Source: Halobacillus mangrovi
GTDB taxonomy: Bacteria > Bacillota > Bacilli > Bacillales > Halobacillaceae
Direction: 5' to 3'
NCBI RefSeq assembly: GCF_002097535.1
Contig: NZ_CP020772.1
Span: forward strand, 620,001 to 684,000
DNA length: 64,000 nucleotides
The notes below the pieces were generated by a model. That model was not told the DNA's origin. It was given only the letters and a program-made list of their open reading frames with translations, and did no database searches. The position numbers and the translations under genes were made by a program. Shown piece by piece: positions 1 through 8,047 of the stretch; position 1 is the stretch's first letter, and each line of letters begins with the position of its first letter.

Positions 1-482
1 ATTTGTCCTACAACGCCAAGCGGCTCATGGAAGTGGTAAGCGATCGTATCATTATCAATCTCTCCGATCGATCCTTCCTGTGCGCGGATAACGGAGGCGA
101 AATAACGGAAGTGATCAACAGCAAGAGGAATATCGGCATTTAACGTTTCGCGAACAGCTTTACCATTTTCCCACGTTTCTGCCACGGCAAGTTTTTCTGA
201 ATTCTCTTCCATACGGTCTGCAATACGGTTTAGGATTAATGATCTTTCAGCTGCAGAAGTCTTACCCCACGCATCTTTCGCCTTATGAGCAGCGTCGATC
301 GCTAGTTCGATATCTTCTTCTGTAGATCTGGCAACCTGACAAAAAGGCTGGCCAGTCACAGGGGTGACGTTTTCGAAGTATTCACCTTTTACAGGGGGAG
401 TCCATTTTCCACCAATAAAATTATCGTAACGTTCTTTGTACTGAACAATGGATCCTTCTGTGTTCGGAAATGCATAAACCAT
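1..482 (-). CDS. Aldehyde dehydrogenase family protein, N-terminal part (cut by window edge)
   Basis: Only the first ~160 residues of a family that is usually about 490-510 residues long are present; the gene runs off the left edge. The visible part has the typical N-terminal FIGGKWTPP stretch, the VTPVTGQPF motif and ends at [10 protein letters not shown], just before the conserved NAD-binding PWNFP region. Members oxidise aldehydes to acids with NAD(P)+; the substrate cannot be read from this part. I place the start at the ATG ending at 482, ten bases after AGGAGG; the in-frame ATG at 491 lies only one base from that site. A perfect cre sequence in the leader suggests carbon catabolite control, which fits acetaldehyde or betaine-aldehyde type enzymes. 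Confidence 0.9.
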   Translation of the reverse strand, partial: MVYAFPNTEGSIVQYKERYDNFIGGKWTPPVKGEYFENVTPVTGQPFCQVARSTEEDIELAIDAAHKAKDAWGKTSAAERSLILNRIADRMEENSEKLAVAETWENGKAVRETLNADIPLAVDHFRYFASVIRAQEGSIGEIDNDTIAYHFHEPLGVVGQ

Positions 483-511
483 TATGTTCATTCCTCCTAT
501 ATCGCAATTTG

Positions 512-525
512 TGAGAGCGCTTACA
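512..525 (-). promoter_or_regulatory. cre site (CcpA operator) in aldehyde dehydrogenase leader
   Basis: TGAGAGCGCTTACA matches the cre consensus TGWNANCGNTNWCA at every defined position. It lies about 30 bases upstream of the aldehyde dehydrogenase start, downstream of the likely promoter, a position typical of CcpA road-block repression. Confidence 0.75.
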
Positions 526-542
526 AACAAGGGTATGTAAAT

Positions 543-555
543 GTAAGTCACTTAC
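543..555. promoter_or_regulatory. Palindrome near the aldehyde dehydrogenase promoter
   Basis: GTAAGTCACTTAC is a perfect 6-1-6 inverted repeat. On the minus strand it sits just after a TTGACA element (588-583) with a weak -10 (TAGTTT, 565-560), so it would overlap the transcription start. This looks like an operator for an unidentified repressor in addition to the cre site. Confidence 0.35.
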
Positions 556-627
556 TTTGAAACTATCACTTTAACAGAATCTTGTCAATTATTAGAAAAT
601 AAAGCCGTTTGTACGCTGTTTTTCTGC

Positions 628-651
628 AGTCTTTACACCATTTGTTATAAT
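628..651 (+). promoter_or_regulatory. Likely sigma-A promoter of ypcP
   Basis: A perfect TATAAT at 646-651 lies 34 bases before the ypcP start. The -35 region (TCTGCA near 623-628) is a poor match, so the promoter rests mainly on the -10. Confidence 0.45.
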
Positions 652-684
652 AGTTTTATCTAAGATAGAAAAGGGGAGCGTAAG

Positions 685-1560
685 ATGACGACAACGAACC
701 GAATTATGCTTGTTGATGGAATGGCACTATTGTTCCGTGCCTTTTACGCTACAGCAATGAGCAATTATTATATGATTAATAGTAAGGGTATTCCTACAAA
801 CGGGGTATACGGAATGCTGAAACACCTATTTACAGCCATTAACACATACCAGCCTACGCACGTCGTGTGCTGCTGGGACATGGGAAGCCAAACTTTCCGT
901 AATGACATGTTTCCAGAATACAAGGCTAACCGAGGGGCGCCGCCTGAGGAGCTCATTCCTCAATTTGACTTGGCGAAAGAAGTTGTGGAGTCCTTAAATA
1001 TCCCGAATGTGGGAGAAGTGGGCTACGAAGCGGATGATTGTATGGGAACGCTGAGCCGTTTATACAGCGAGCACTCTCAAGTGTTTCTTTTGACAGGCGA
1101 TCAGGACCTGCTTCAGTTACTAAAGCCAAACGTACGGGTTGTATTACTGAAAAAAGGGTATGGGAACTATGCGGAATATCACGAAGATTCTTTTGTAAAA
1201 GAAAAAGGAATCACGCCTTCGCAGATGATTGATCTTAAAGCTTTAATGGGCGACAGCAGTGATAATTATCCAGGAGTTAAAGGAATAGGGGAGAAGACAG
1301 CGCTGAAGCTTCTTCTAAAGTACGAAACCATTGAAGGTATCCTTGATAACTTGAACGAATTGACAAAAGGACAGCGTGCCAAGATTGAACAGGATCTCGA
1401 AATGCTTCATCTATCAAGAAAACTTGCCAGAATTCACTGTGAAGCAGGTATCGATTGTTCTCTGGATGATGCGCTATTTTATGTTGATGATGATAAAATG
1501 AGCTCTAAATTTGAAGATTTGGAATTTAGGAATTGGAAGAAAAATATCCTAGGTCAATAA
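685..1560 (+). CDS. ypcP: 5'-3' exonuclease, FEN/PIN family
   Basis: A 291-residue flap-endonuclease-type 5'-3' exonuclease, similar in size and motifs to the stand-alone exonuclease YpcP of Bacillus, which resembles the N-terminal domain of DNA polymerase I and removes RNA primers and flaps. Metal-binding acidic residues are visible in MLVDGMALLFRAF, EADDCMGTL and LTGDQDLLQL, and the helix-hairpin-helix DNA-binding stretch appears as DNYPGVKGIGEKTALKLL around residues 190-212. GGGGAG precedes the ATG by seven bases. The gene stands alone and ends in a strong hairpin shared with the convergent regulator gene. Confidence 0.9.
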   Translation: MTTTNRIMLVDGMALLFRAFYATAMSNYYMINSKGIPTNGVYGMLKHLFTAINTYQPTHVVCCWDMGSQTFRNDMFPEYKANRGAPPEELIPQFDLAKEVVESLNIPNVGEVGYEADDCMGTLSRLYSEHSQVFLLTGDQDLLQLLKPNVRVVLLKKGYGNYAEYHEDSFVKEKGITPSQMIDLKALMGDSSDNYPGVKGIGEKTALKLLLKYETIEGILDNLNELTKGQRAKIEQDLEMLHLSRKLARIHCEAGIDCSLDDALFYVDDDKMSSKFEDLEFRNWKKNILGQ

Positions 1561-1562
1561 AG

Positions 1563-1594
1563 AAACGGGAGCATGAAGGTGCTCCCGTTTTTCT
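1563..1594. terminator. Bidirectional Rho-independent terminator
   Basis: AAACGGGAGCA and TGCTCCCGTTT form an 11-bp stem with a 6-base loop, with T runs on the + side and A runs on the left flank, between convergent ypcP and the HTH-TPR gene. Confidence 0.85.
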
Positions 1595-2856
1595 TATAAG
1601 AGGTCTTTCTTTGGAGAATGATTAATGCTATTTGCTTTCTTGAAATAGGTAGCGGATTTTTTGTAAAGTCGCTTTTCAAAACATAGTTTGGCTAAAAGTT
1701 CTAAAAAATATCGGTAATCTTCAAAGTCATTCGATTGCTTTAAATCTGGAATGATTTGATTCTCTAACTTTTGTAAAAAGAAGTCTTCATGCATTGTATT
1801 ATTCATACGGCATTTTAGAGTGAAAAGCTTATGTTTATATTTTATATGGTTGTATTTCTCAGCTAAAACTGCTCCAGATGCAAGGAATTCTTTTGATTTT
1901 TCAATATCTCCATTGTAATAGCAAGTTAAAGCGAGTAAATAGGTAGTATTTGATTTAAGAATATTCTCGTCTGTTTCAATACTGCTGGCGCGTTTTAAAT
2001 AGTCGAAAGCAAGATCATATTTTTCCTGGTGAATATAAATGGCTCCAAGATTATGAAAGACCCTTCTTTTCTCTAACGGTTTTAGCTGATACTTTGCCAT
2101 TTTTAATAAGTCCAGGAAATATTTTTCGGCAATAGTATGGGCGTTCATTCTATTGTAATTGATAGCTATAACCATGATGCTATCTACGATCTTTGAGTAA
2201 TTAAGGCTTTTTTTGTAACCTTCAATCGCCTTTTTTCCATAAACATTTGATTCAACAAATTGCCTTGTGTGAGAGTAAGTTAAGGATAAATGAAAATAGA
2301 TTTCGGTCTCATTATAGGAAATTTGATTAAGTAAAGAGAGGGATTTTAAAAAATGTTGAGACGCTGTTTTAAGTTCAAATTTCAAAAAATAATGAAGCCC
2401 AATAACTTTATGGTAAAAAAACTGATATTCGTTAGTTGAATTTACCAGAAGCCCCTCTAACTCTTTATATAGTCCATTGTCCAAAAGTTGATTCGTTTTT
2501 GTCATGTGATGTCTGGCAGCAATCACTTTAAATAAATTTAGTAAATCAATGTTATGATTTTCTTGGAGCGCAATCTCACATTTATTTTTTAAATGATCCA
2601 TTAAAGTGAAATCCCGTAATTGCGAAGCCTCATGCCAACTTAGTAAAGTTTGATGAATCTCTTCATCAAACTCTTGGTTAATATCAATTAGACGGATGCC
2701 TAATCGTTCTCCGAGGAGTCGATAAATTTTTTCACTGGCTTGTATTGTATTATTTTCGATTTTACTTAAGTAAGAAACAGAGCAGATGCCTTTAGAGAGC
2801 CCCTCAAGTGTAAGATCTCTGAGCTTTCGATTCTGTTTAATAAGCGACCCTTTCAC
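1594..2856 (-). CDS. HTH-XRE/TPR regulator, NprR/PlcR-like (tandem paralogue 1)
   Basis: A 420-residue cytoplasmic regulator with an N-terminal XRE helix-turn-helix (about residues 1-60, with GICSVSYLSKIENNTIQASE as recognition region) followed by helical tetratricopeptide-type repeats to the end. This architecture and length fit the RNPP peptide-receptor family (NprR, PlcR). I choose the GTG at 2856 because it follows AGGGGGG and gives the same VKGSLIKQ start as the neighbouring paralogue; a longer frame starts with ATG at 2874. No small peptide gene follows it: the stop is directly next to a terminator. It is a close tandem duplicate of the gene at 2910-4172, and both end in KKDLL. What it regulates, and whether it still needs a peptide ligand, is unknown. 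Confidence 0.8.
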   Translation of the reverse strand: MKGSLIKQNRKLRDLTLEGLSKGICSVSYLSKIENNTIQASEKIYRLLGERLGIRLIDINQEFDEEIHQTLLSWHEASQLRDFTLMDHLKNKCEIALQENHNIDLLNLFKVIAARHHMTKTNQLLDNGLYKELEGLLVNSTNEYQFFYHKVIGLHYFLKFELKTASQHFLKSLSLLNQISYNETEIYFHLSLTYSHTRQFVESNVYGKKAIEGYKKSLNYSKIVDSIMVIAINYNRMNAHTIAEKYFLDLLKMAKYQLKPLEKRRVFHNLGAIYIHQEKYDLAFDYLKRASSIETDENILKSNTTYLLALTCYYNGDIEKSKEFLASGAVLAEKYNHIKYKHKLFTLKCRMNNTMHEDFFLQKLENQIIPDLKQSNDFEDYRYFLELLAKLCFEKRLYKKSATYFKKANSINHSPKKDLL

Positions 2857-2908
2857 TAAAAGCCCCCCTTGCATAAGACTAATATCTTTAGCTGAATTAA
2901 AAATGTTT

Positions 2909-2914
2909 ATTATA
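2909..2914 (-). promoter_or_regulatory. Possible -10 element for the downstream paralogue
   Basis: A perfect TATAAT on the minus strand overlaps the stop codon of the upstream paralogue, about 50 bases before the start at 2856. It could give the second regulator its own transcript. No convincing -35 was found. Confidence 0.3.
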
Positions 2915-4172
2915 GTAAGTCTTTTTTCTGTGTTTCCTTATAGTTATTCGCTTCTTTGAAGAACATGGCTGACTTCTTGTACATTCTCTTTTCATAATAG
3001 ATATTGCCAAGCATCACTAGCAGATTTCTATATTCTCCGTATTGGTTATTTTCTCTTAGGGTAGGGATAATTTCATGCTCTACCTGGTTAATAAATTGAT
3101 CTTCATGAGTAGTTTTATTGATTGTATTTTTTAAAATGAAGAACTTGTATTTGAAAAAGGTGATATTGCGCTCTTCCGATTTCTTCTCACCTTCCTCAAT
3201 GTAGTTCCAACAGTCCTCAATATTGCCGCGGTAGTAACTGGTTGAGGCAAGTAAATAGAAGGTGCTGATTTCGAAAAATATTTCATCAGTATGAATGTTG
3301 AATGCCTTATCTAACATATCAAAAGCTTCCTCATATCTCTCTTGATTAGCATAGATGAACCCTAAGTTATGATATATTCTTCTTTTCTCTAAAGATCTCA
3401 AATGATATTTTGAAATCTTTAACAGTTTCAAGTAATACTCTTCTGCTAATGAAAATATATTTAGTGCCCTATAATTAATCGCTATAATCATATACGTGTC
3501 AACGATTCTTTCATAATCCAGTTCATTTAAGTATCCATCTAATGCCATATGAGCGTAATAGTTCGATTCCACAGCGGCGTGGGTTTGTGAGTAGGCTAGG
3601 GCGAGATGGAAATACACTTCTGTATCGTTATGAGGGACTTTTCCTAAAAGTACTTCTGCCTTATGGAAATGGTACAAAGCTTCCTTCAGTTCGAGTTTCA
3701 AGAGGGAATGAACCCCTAGAACTTTATGGTAAAAAAACTGAAATTCTTTAGTAGAGTTCGGATAGATATTGCCTAATTCTTTTAAAGTTTCTTCATCTAC
3801 CACTTCATCTTCAATCTTACTGTTATGTCTTGCAAGAATGACTTTATATAAATTTACTAATTCAACATTACGGTTATATTCTAAAGCTTTTTTATTTTTC
3901 TCATAGTATTCTTTCATAAGTGGGAAGTCTCTAAGTTGAATCGCCTCATGCCAGTTTATCAAATCAAGATAAATGGTTTCATCAAATTCTTGATTTATGT
4001 CTGTAAGCGCGATATTAAGACGTTCCCCCAATAGACGATAGATTTGCTCACTCGCGTTAATTGTATTGTGTTCAATTTTACTTAGATAAGAAACAGAACA
4101 AATTCCTCTGGCCAGTTCTTCTAAAGTCATATTATTTAATTTTCGGTGTTGTTTGATTAATGATCCTTTCAC
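2910..4172 (-). CDS. HTH-XRE/TPR regulator, NprR/PlcR-like (tandem paralogue 2)
   Basis: A 420-residue protein with the same plan as its downstream neighbour: N-terminal XRE helix-turn-helix (VKGSLIKQHRKL and GICSVSYLSKIEHNTINASE) and a long array of helical TPR-like units. The GTG at 4172 is preferred: it sits nine bases after AAAGGAG and matches the paralogue N-terminus, whereas the longer ATG frame at 4196 adds MFLKELFV without family support. Known relatives bind short re-imported peptides through their TPRs and control protease, virulence or sporulation genes. No peptide gene is seen in the 53-base gap to the next gene, so this appears to be an orphan receptor or a peptide-independent regulator. 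Confidence 0.8.
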   Translation of the reverse strand: MKGSLIKQHRKLNNMTLEELARGICSVSYLSKIEHNTINASEQIYRLLGERLNIALTDINQEFDETIYLDLINWHEAIQLRDFPLMKEYYEKNKKALEYNRNVELVNLYKVILARHNSKIEDEVVDEETLKELGNIYPNSTKEFQFFYHKVLGVHSLLKLELKEALYHFHKAEVLLGKVPHNDTEVYFHLALAYSQTHAAVESNYYAHMALDGYLNELDYERIVDTYMIIAINYRALNIFSLAEEYYLKLLKISKYHLRSLEKRRIYHNLGFIYANQERYEEAFDMLDKAFNIHTDEIFFEISTFYLLASTSYYRGNIEDCWNYIEEGEKKSEERNITFFKYKFFILKNTINKTTHEDQFINQVEHEIIPTLRENNQYGEYRNLLVMLGNIYYEKRMYKKSAMFFKEANNYKETQKKDLL

Positions 4173-4278
4173 CACGAACAACTCCTTTAAAAACACCTAA
4201 GTACACACATTATATCAAAATACCAAAGGTTACAATCGTTTTTCACTTAAAATCGTTAAAGGATGGAGTGATTAATCA

Positions 4279-4308
4279 CAAAAAAGCCACCTTCTTAAAA
4301 GGTGGCCA
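4279..4308 (-). terminator. Rho-independent terminator of the SDR gene
   Basis: GCCACCTT/AAGGTGGC stem with a run of A on the + strand (T run on the minus strand) immediately after the SDR-type gene. Confidence 0.8.
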
Positions 4309-4319
4309 GTTGCAATCGT

Positions 4320-4955
4320 TTATAGTGTCTTCAAGGCTTCCTCAATTTGAGTGTCGCCTGAGATCATTTCAAATGTTTTGTGGTAAGCGTTTGGGTCTTG
4401 AAGAGCGGCAATCATTGTTTTGGCCACATCTGCACGTGGGATTGTGCCTCGTTCGACCGTTTCGCCTACCTGAATTTTGCTTGTGCTTTCTTCATGGGTA
4501 AGGCCACCTGGGCGGACAATGGTGTAATCCAGCTCAGTAGATCTTAAATAATCATCTGCTTCGCCTTTCATTTCTAAATAATGTTTAAGCTGTTCTGGGC
4601 CGCGATCCGGGTCGCCTGCACCCATTCCGCTTAACATGATAAATTTCTTAATTCCTAAATTTTCAGTAGCTTTAATTAGATTGATGGCACCATCACGATC
4701 GACAGCTTCTGTTTGATCAGCGCCTGTGCTTGCCCCAGATCCTGCTGCGAACATGACCGCATCCATTCCTTTGACTGCATAGCCTACATCTTGCTGGGTA
4801 ACATCAGCTAGAACCGGAGTCCCGCCTAATTCCTCTATCTTAGCTTTTTGTTCTTCTTTTCGAATCAAGCCATAGGGCTCGTGACCATCTTCTTTTAAAT
4901 ATTGAATAAGTAAACGGCCTGTATGTCCGTTAGCACCTGCTACGAGTACTTTCAT
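4320..4955 (-). CDS. NAD(P)-binding atypical SDR family protein (YhfK-like)
   Basis: A 211-residue single-domain Rossmann protein of the atypical short-chain dehydrogenase/NmrA-like group, close in size to YhfK of Bacillus. The dinucleotide-binding motif GANGHTGRLLI lies at residues 7-17; DAVMFAAGSG and FIMLSGMGAG are the usual strand-4/5 segments. The usual YxxxK catalytic pair is not obvious, as in many sugar-epimerase-like relatives, so the substrate is unknown. The gene is monocistronic, with its own promoter gap upstream and a terminator downstream. Confidence 0.8.
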   Translation of the reverse strand: MKVLVAGANGHTGRLLIQYLKEDGHEPYGLIRKEEQKAKIEELGGTPVLADVTQQDVGYAVKGMDAVMFAAGSGASTGADQTEAVDRDGAINLIKATENLGIKKFIMLSGMGAGDPDRGPEQLKHYLEMKGEADDYLRSTELDYTIVRPGGLTHEESTSKIQVGETVERGTIPRADVAKTMIAALQDPNAYHKTFEMISGDTQIEEALKTL

Positions 4956-5033
4956 GAATCAAAACCCCTTCCATATAGTATCTCTCGGTGTAATAAATAG
5001 CCTTTTTACAGCTATGTTAAACATGCATGCTAG

Positions 5034-5981
5034 TCAGTTAACCTGGGAAGGAAAACAGAGCTCCTGATAGTTGCACCGCGCGCATATATGAGGGTTATCT
5101 TGCATTGGGAAATGATTAATCGGTAAAGGCCGGTTCTTTTCCGGTTCTTTTAAATAGGATTTCATTTGTTCCATACTTGATTGAAAAAGAAGTTGGACGT
5201 TGATCAAATCTTGCTCTTTTAGTTGATGTTCAACATGTGTGCCTTCCAGTAAGTATTCGTTCCGGATAACGATATCATCAATGGATGCTATATTGTGCTT
5301 CTGTTTTATATAAAGAGCATATAACGCTAGTTGGTTTCGATCTTCATCTGAAGACTTTCCGGTTTTCCAATCTACGATAATCCATTTGTTTTTGTTTAGA
5401 TCTTTATAGACTAGGTCCATGACTACAAAAATCTTTACTCCATCTGCTTTCATATATCTGAAGCTTTCAGAGTCCACAAATTTCATTTGATCTTTTTTCA
5501 ATACATCTGAAAAAGACTGGCTGGCAAAGAAGTTTTTTACGGTGGCAGATAGCCGGTCTGTAATCTTTTTAATCTTAGAATCTGGCAACGTATTTGACTG
5601 ACTGTAATAGATTTCATGCAGCATTGTGTAATGCTTTGGCCGATGATGCCATAGGTGTTCTTTTCGTGTTGATTCAATAAACCCACGATTGAGGTGGTGT
5701 CTGATTTCATCCATGACAGCTTCCTCAGAAGGGATCTGTTTATCGAACCGGACATTTTGAATGATTTGATAAATGAGGTCGTGAACCACACTTCCAAAAT
5801 GCATTTCTAAATTTGTAATTTTTTTCAGACGATAGGTTTGCTTCGCTAAAGTGTCTGCGTGACTGAGCCAGCCGTTATGGGAGAGGTAGTAATCATAAGC
5901 GTACTTCCTCAAGCAGGTTAACATGGTCTTATGCCTGGATAGGGACCATGAAAATTCAGGGTAGGGTTTTATCTCGAACAT
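5034..5981 (-). CDS. PD-(D/E)XK nuclease family protein with Fe-S type cysteines
   Basis: A 315-residue RecB/Cas4-like nuclease domain protein. Visible motifs are GSVVHDLIY (His67), a metal-binding Asp in VVMDLVYKD, the IIVDWKTGKSS motif carrying the catalytic D-x-K, and a downstream QLALYALY (QxxxY) element. One cysteine near residue 23 and three at the C-terminus (ICARCNYQELC) are spaced as in the 4Fe-4S cluster of AddB/Cas4-type nucleases. There is no helicase or CRISPR gene next to it, so it is probably a stand-alone DNA repair or DNA processing nuclease. AGGATC precedes the ATG. Confidence 0.8.
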   Translation of the reverse strand: MFEIKPYPEFSWSLSRHKTMLTCLRKYAYDYYLSHNGWLSHADTLAKQTYRLKKITNLEMHFGSVVHDLIYQIIQNVRFDKQIPSEEAVMDEIRHHLNRGFIESTRKEHLWHHRPKHYTMLHEIYYSQSNTLPDSKIKKITDRLSATVKNFFASQSFSDVLKKDQMKFVDSESFRYMKADGVKIFVVMDLVYKDLNKNKWIIVDWKTGKSSDEDRNQLALYALYIKQKHNIASIDDIVIRNEYLLEGTHVEHQLKEQDLINVQLLFQSSMEQMKSYLKEPEKNRPLPINHFPMQDNPHICARCNYQELCFPSQVN

Positions 5982-6042
5982 ATAATGATCCTCCGAACAT
6001 CATAGCATTTACTATTCATCGTAATTCAATAAAGTGGTATCG

Positions 6043-6360
6043 TCATGTAATTTGTTCAATGGAGTGAATACCATAATCTTTCAAGCTGACTTTTCTATTA
6101 ATCACAACTACACCTTCACTTTCAAGATTCATTCGCTGAACATCTGCGGATGCTTCATCTTTAATAACGATGTTTCCTTGAGCGTTAACCACTCTGTGCC
6201 ATGGCAGGTCGTATTTTTGGCTCATAGAATGAAGGATTCTAACAACTTGTCTTGCTGCACGGGGACTGCCGGCAAATCGTGCAACCTGGCCATAGGTCAT
6301 GACTTTACCTTCGGGAATACTTTGAATTATGTTAATTGTTTTTTCAGTAAAAGGCTTCAA
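6043..6360 (-). CDS. Alkyltransferase-like protein (ATL), MGMT fold with Trp in place of Cys
   Basis: A 105-residue protein made only of the DNA-binding domain of O6-alkylguanine-DNA alkyltransferase. The usual active-site PCHR is PWHR here (Trp54), so the protein cannot accept an alkyl group. Proteins of this kind bind and flip O6-alkylguanine and hand the lesion to nucleotide excision repair. The helix-turn-helix and arginine finger are visible as TYGQVARFAGSPRAARQV. The start is a TTG seven bases after AGGAGG. The gene is adjacent to, and in the same direction as, the PD-(D/E)XK nuclease gene, with about 60 bases between them. Confidence 0.88.
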   Translation of the reverse strand: MKPFTEKTINIIQSIPEGKVMTYGQVARFAGSPRAARQVVRILHSMSQKYDLPWHRVVNAQGNIVIKDEASADVQRMNLESEGVVVINRKVSLKDYGIHSIEQIT

Positions 6361-6468
6361 ATTAGATCCTCCTCGTTGTTATCTTATCGTAAAGAAAGAA
6401 GGTATGAATAGCGTATCTAAAAGGAAATTTGATACAATTCTTATAAGAAAGGGAGGAGTATTGATCGA

Positions 6469-7269
6469 ATGAGTATACCAAGAGTGTTGTCTATCGCAGG
6501 CTCAGCCTCGCAGGGAAGTGCAGGAATCCAGGCTGATTTAAAGACGTTTCAAGAATTTGATGTATATGGTATGAGTGCCATTACCGCAATTGTCGCCAAT
6601 AATTCAACCACTGACCAGGGGATTTTTACTCAGCCTATAGAGTCTATCGAGGCGCAGATTCATGCTTCGTTAGAACATGTAGGAGCAGATGCATTAAAGA
6701 CAGGGATGTTGTTCACTAAGGAGATAATCAAACGGACTGCTGAGTTGATCCAGGAATCTAATGTAGAGCATATAGTCATTGACCCTGTGATGATTGGGAA
6801 AATGGGTTCACAGCTTCTTAAAGATGAAGCGATTGAGGTGCTGGTTAACGAACTGGTTCCAAAGGCGACCATTATAACTCCCAACCTGCATGAAGCTGCC
6901 AGAATGCTAGAGTGCTCACTTCCTAAAACTCCGGAGGATATGAAAATCATAGCTCGAGATTTATACAGTCTCGGTTCTAAGTATGTATTATTAAAAGGAG
7001 GAGCTCTTGAAAACTATCCGGCAGTGGACATGCTTTATGATGGTAAAAGCATTGTCGAGTTGGAATCTGAGCGTATTCCGACTGTTCATACAAGTGGAGC
7101 GGGCTGTACGTATTCAGCAGCCATCGCCTCGGAGCTTGCAAGAGGTTATGATGTGGAAGATGCTGTGAGGAGAGCAAAATCATTTGTTACAAGTGCGATT
7201 CGTTACGCCTTATCATTTGATCGGGGGATAGGTTCTACTTACCACGCTGCTCACAGGACTAGACGTTAA
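6469..7269 (+). CDS. pdxK: Pyridoxal/hydroxymethylpyrimidine kinase (PdxK/ThiD family)
   Basis: A 266-residue ribokinase-fold kinase. The N-terminal IAGSASQGSAGIQADLKTFQE, the DPVMIGKMG segment, and the anion hole/catalytic region HTSGAGCTYSAAI are diagnostic of the ThiD/PdxK branch. The overall match, including AVDMLYDGK and GAGCTYSA, looks closer to Bacillus PdxK, which phosphorylates pyridoxal/pyridoxine for PLP salvage, than to ThiD of the thiamine pathway; no thiamine gene is near. Enzymes of this type can accept both substrates, so the exact role needs assay. Confidence 0.85.
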   Translation: MSIPRVLSIAGSASQGSAGIQADLKTFQEFDVYGMSAITAIVANNSTTDQGIFTQPIESIEAQIHASLEHVGADALKTGMLFTKEIIKRTAELIQESNVEHIVIDPVMIGKMGSQLLKDEAIEVLVNELVPKATIITPNLHEAARMLECSLPKTPEDMKIIARDLYSLGSKYVLLKGGALENYPAVDMLYDGKSIVELESERIPTVHTSGAGCTYSAAIASELARGYDVEDAVRRAKSFVTSAIRYALSFDRGIGSTYHAAHRTRR

Positions 7270-7333
7270 TTATATCAGATGCCTCAACTAATAAAAATGT
7301 CCCGGGGTAGAGACTAAGGAAGGTAGAGGAAAT

Positions 7334-7960
7334 ATGGTTGCTACACATTTATTCATGTTTGGGTCCTCCCCCCCTTTTAATGAGCAGCTTGCTTTGAAAT
7401 TTTCACAGTGCATAAATGGTGGGAAAATTGCTGTTTTATATTTAGATAGGGAAGGCGCTGAAATCTATTTACCAAAGTATTGGAAAGGAATTAATAGCTC
7501 AAGTTCTTACTGTATGGCTTTGAAAGAAAAGTATGGGCGTGATGAATTAAAGACTTTAAAATCATGTCAAGGAGTGATCATAGGCGGTGGGCATACGGAA
7601 GCCTATAGAAGTTTCATTGTAGAAACGGAGCTAGGTTCCATTTTGAAAGAATTATATTATGAGGGAATTCCCATTGCAGGTTTTTCCGCAGGAGCATTAA
7701 TTTGTCCTGAGATGTGCGTAATATCTCCTAATGATAATGAAGAGGGGAGTCAGCTTTTTCAAAGAGGGATGGGGTTGGTAGATGACATTGTCATTTCGGC
7801 TCACTATTTAGAGTGGAATGAAGAAGCCAACCTTGAGAAAGCGATCGAGCGCACGAAAGCCTCTATCGGAATAGGTATTGCTGAAAATGCTGGTATCTAT
7901 TTGTTAAACAATAAACTGACATCTGCTGAAGGCTACATACACATTCAATATAGTGCTTAG
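7334..7960 (+). CDS. Peptidase E/type 1 glutamine-amidotransferase-like protein (S51 family)
   Basis: A 208-residue protein with the serine nucleophile elbow in IAGFSAGALICPE, the GGGHTEAYR glycine-rich loop and ISAHYLEWNEE, all features of the S51 peptidase/cyanophycinase-like group, which cleave Asp-X dipeptides or related amides. It is about as long as peptidase E. It is transcribed in the same direction as pdxK, 64 bases downstream, and may share its transcript; a strong terminator follows. The substrate is unknown. Confidence 0.75.
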   Translation: MVATHLFMFGSSPPFNEQLALKFSQCINGGKIAVLYLDREGAEIYLPKYWKGINSSSSYCMALKEKYGRDELKTLKSCQGVIIGGGHTEAYRSFIVETELGSILKELYYEGIPIAGFSAGALICPEMCVISPNDNEEGSQLFQRGMGLVDDIVISAHYLEWNEEANLEKAIERTKASIGIGIAENAGIYLLNNKLTSAEGYIHIQYSA

Positions 7961-8003
7961 AAGGCTTTTTTTAAAGTGAAAATTCCCTTAGTTAAGCCTA
8001 ATG

Positions 8004-8041
8004 AAAAAGCGACTGATCAGTCGGATCAGTCGCTTTTTTTA
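8004..8041. terminator. Bidirectional terminator
   Basis: AAAAAGCGACTGATC pairs with GATCAGTCGCTTTTT around a 5-base loop, with a T run on both strands, between the convergent S51-like gene and trhO. Confidence 0.9.
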
Positions 8042-8047
8042 CATACA

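Noticed and set aside
6034..6411. 125-codon frame on the + strand
   Set aside because: It is the antisense shadow of the alkyltransferase-like gene, which has a ribosome binding site and clear motifs.
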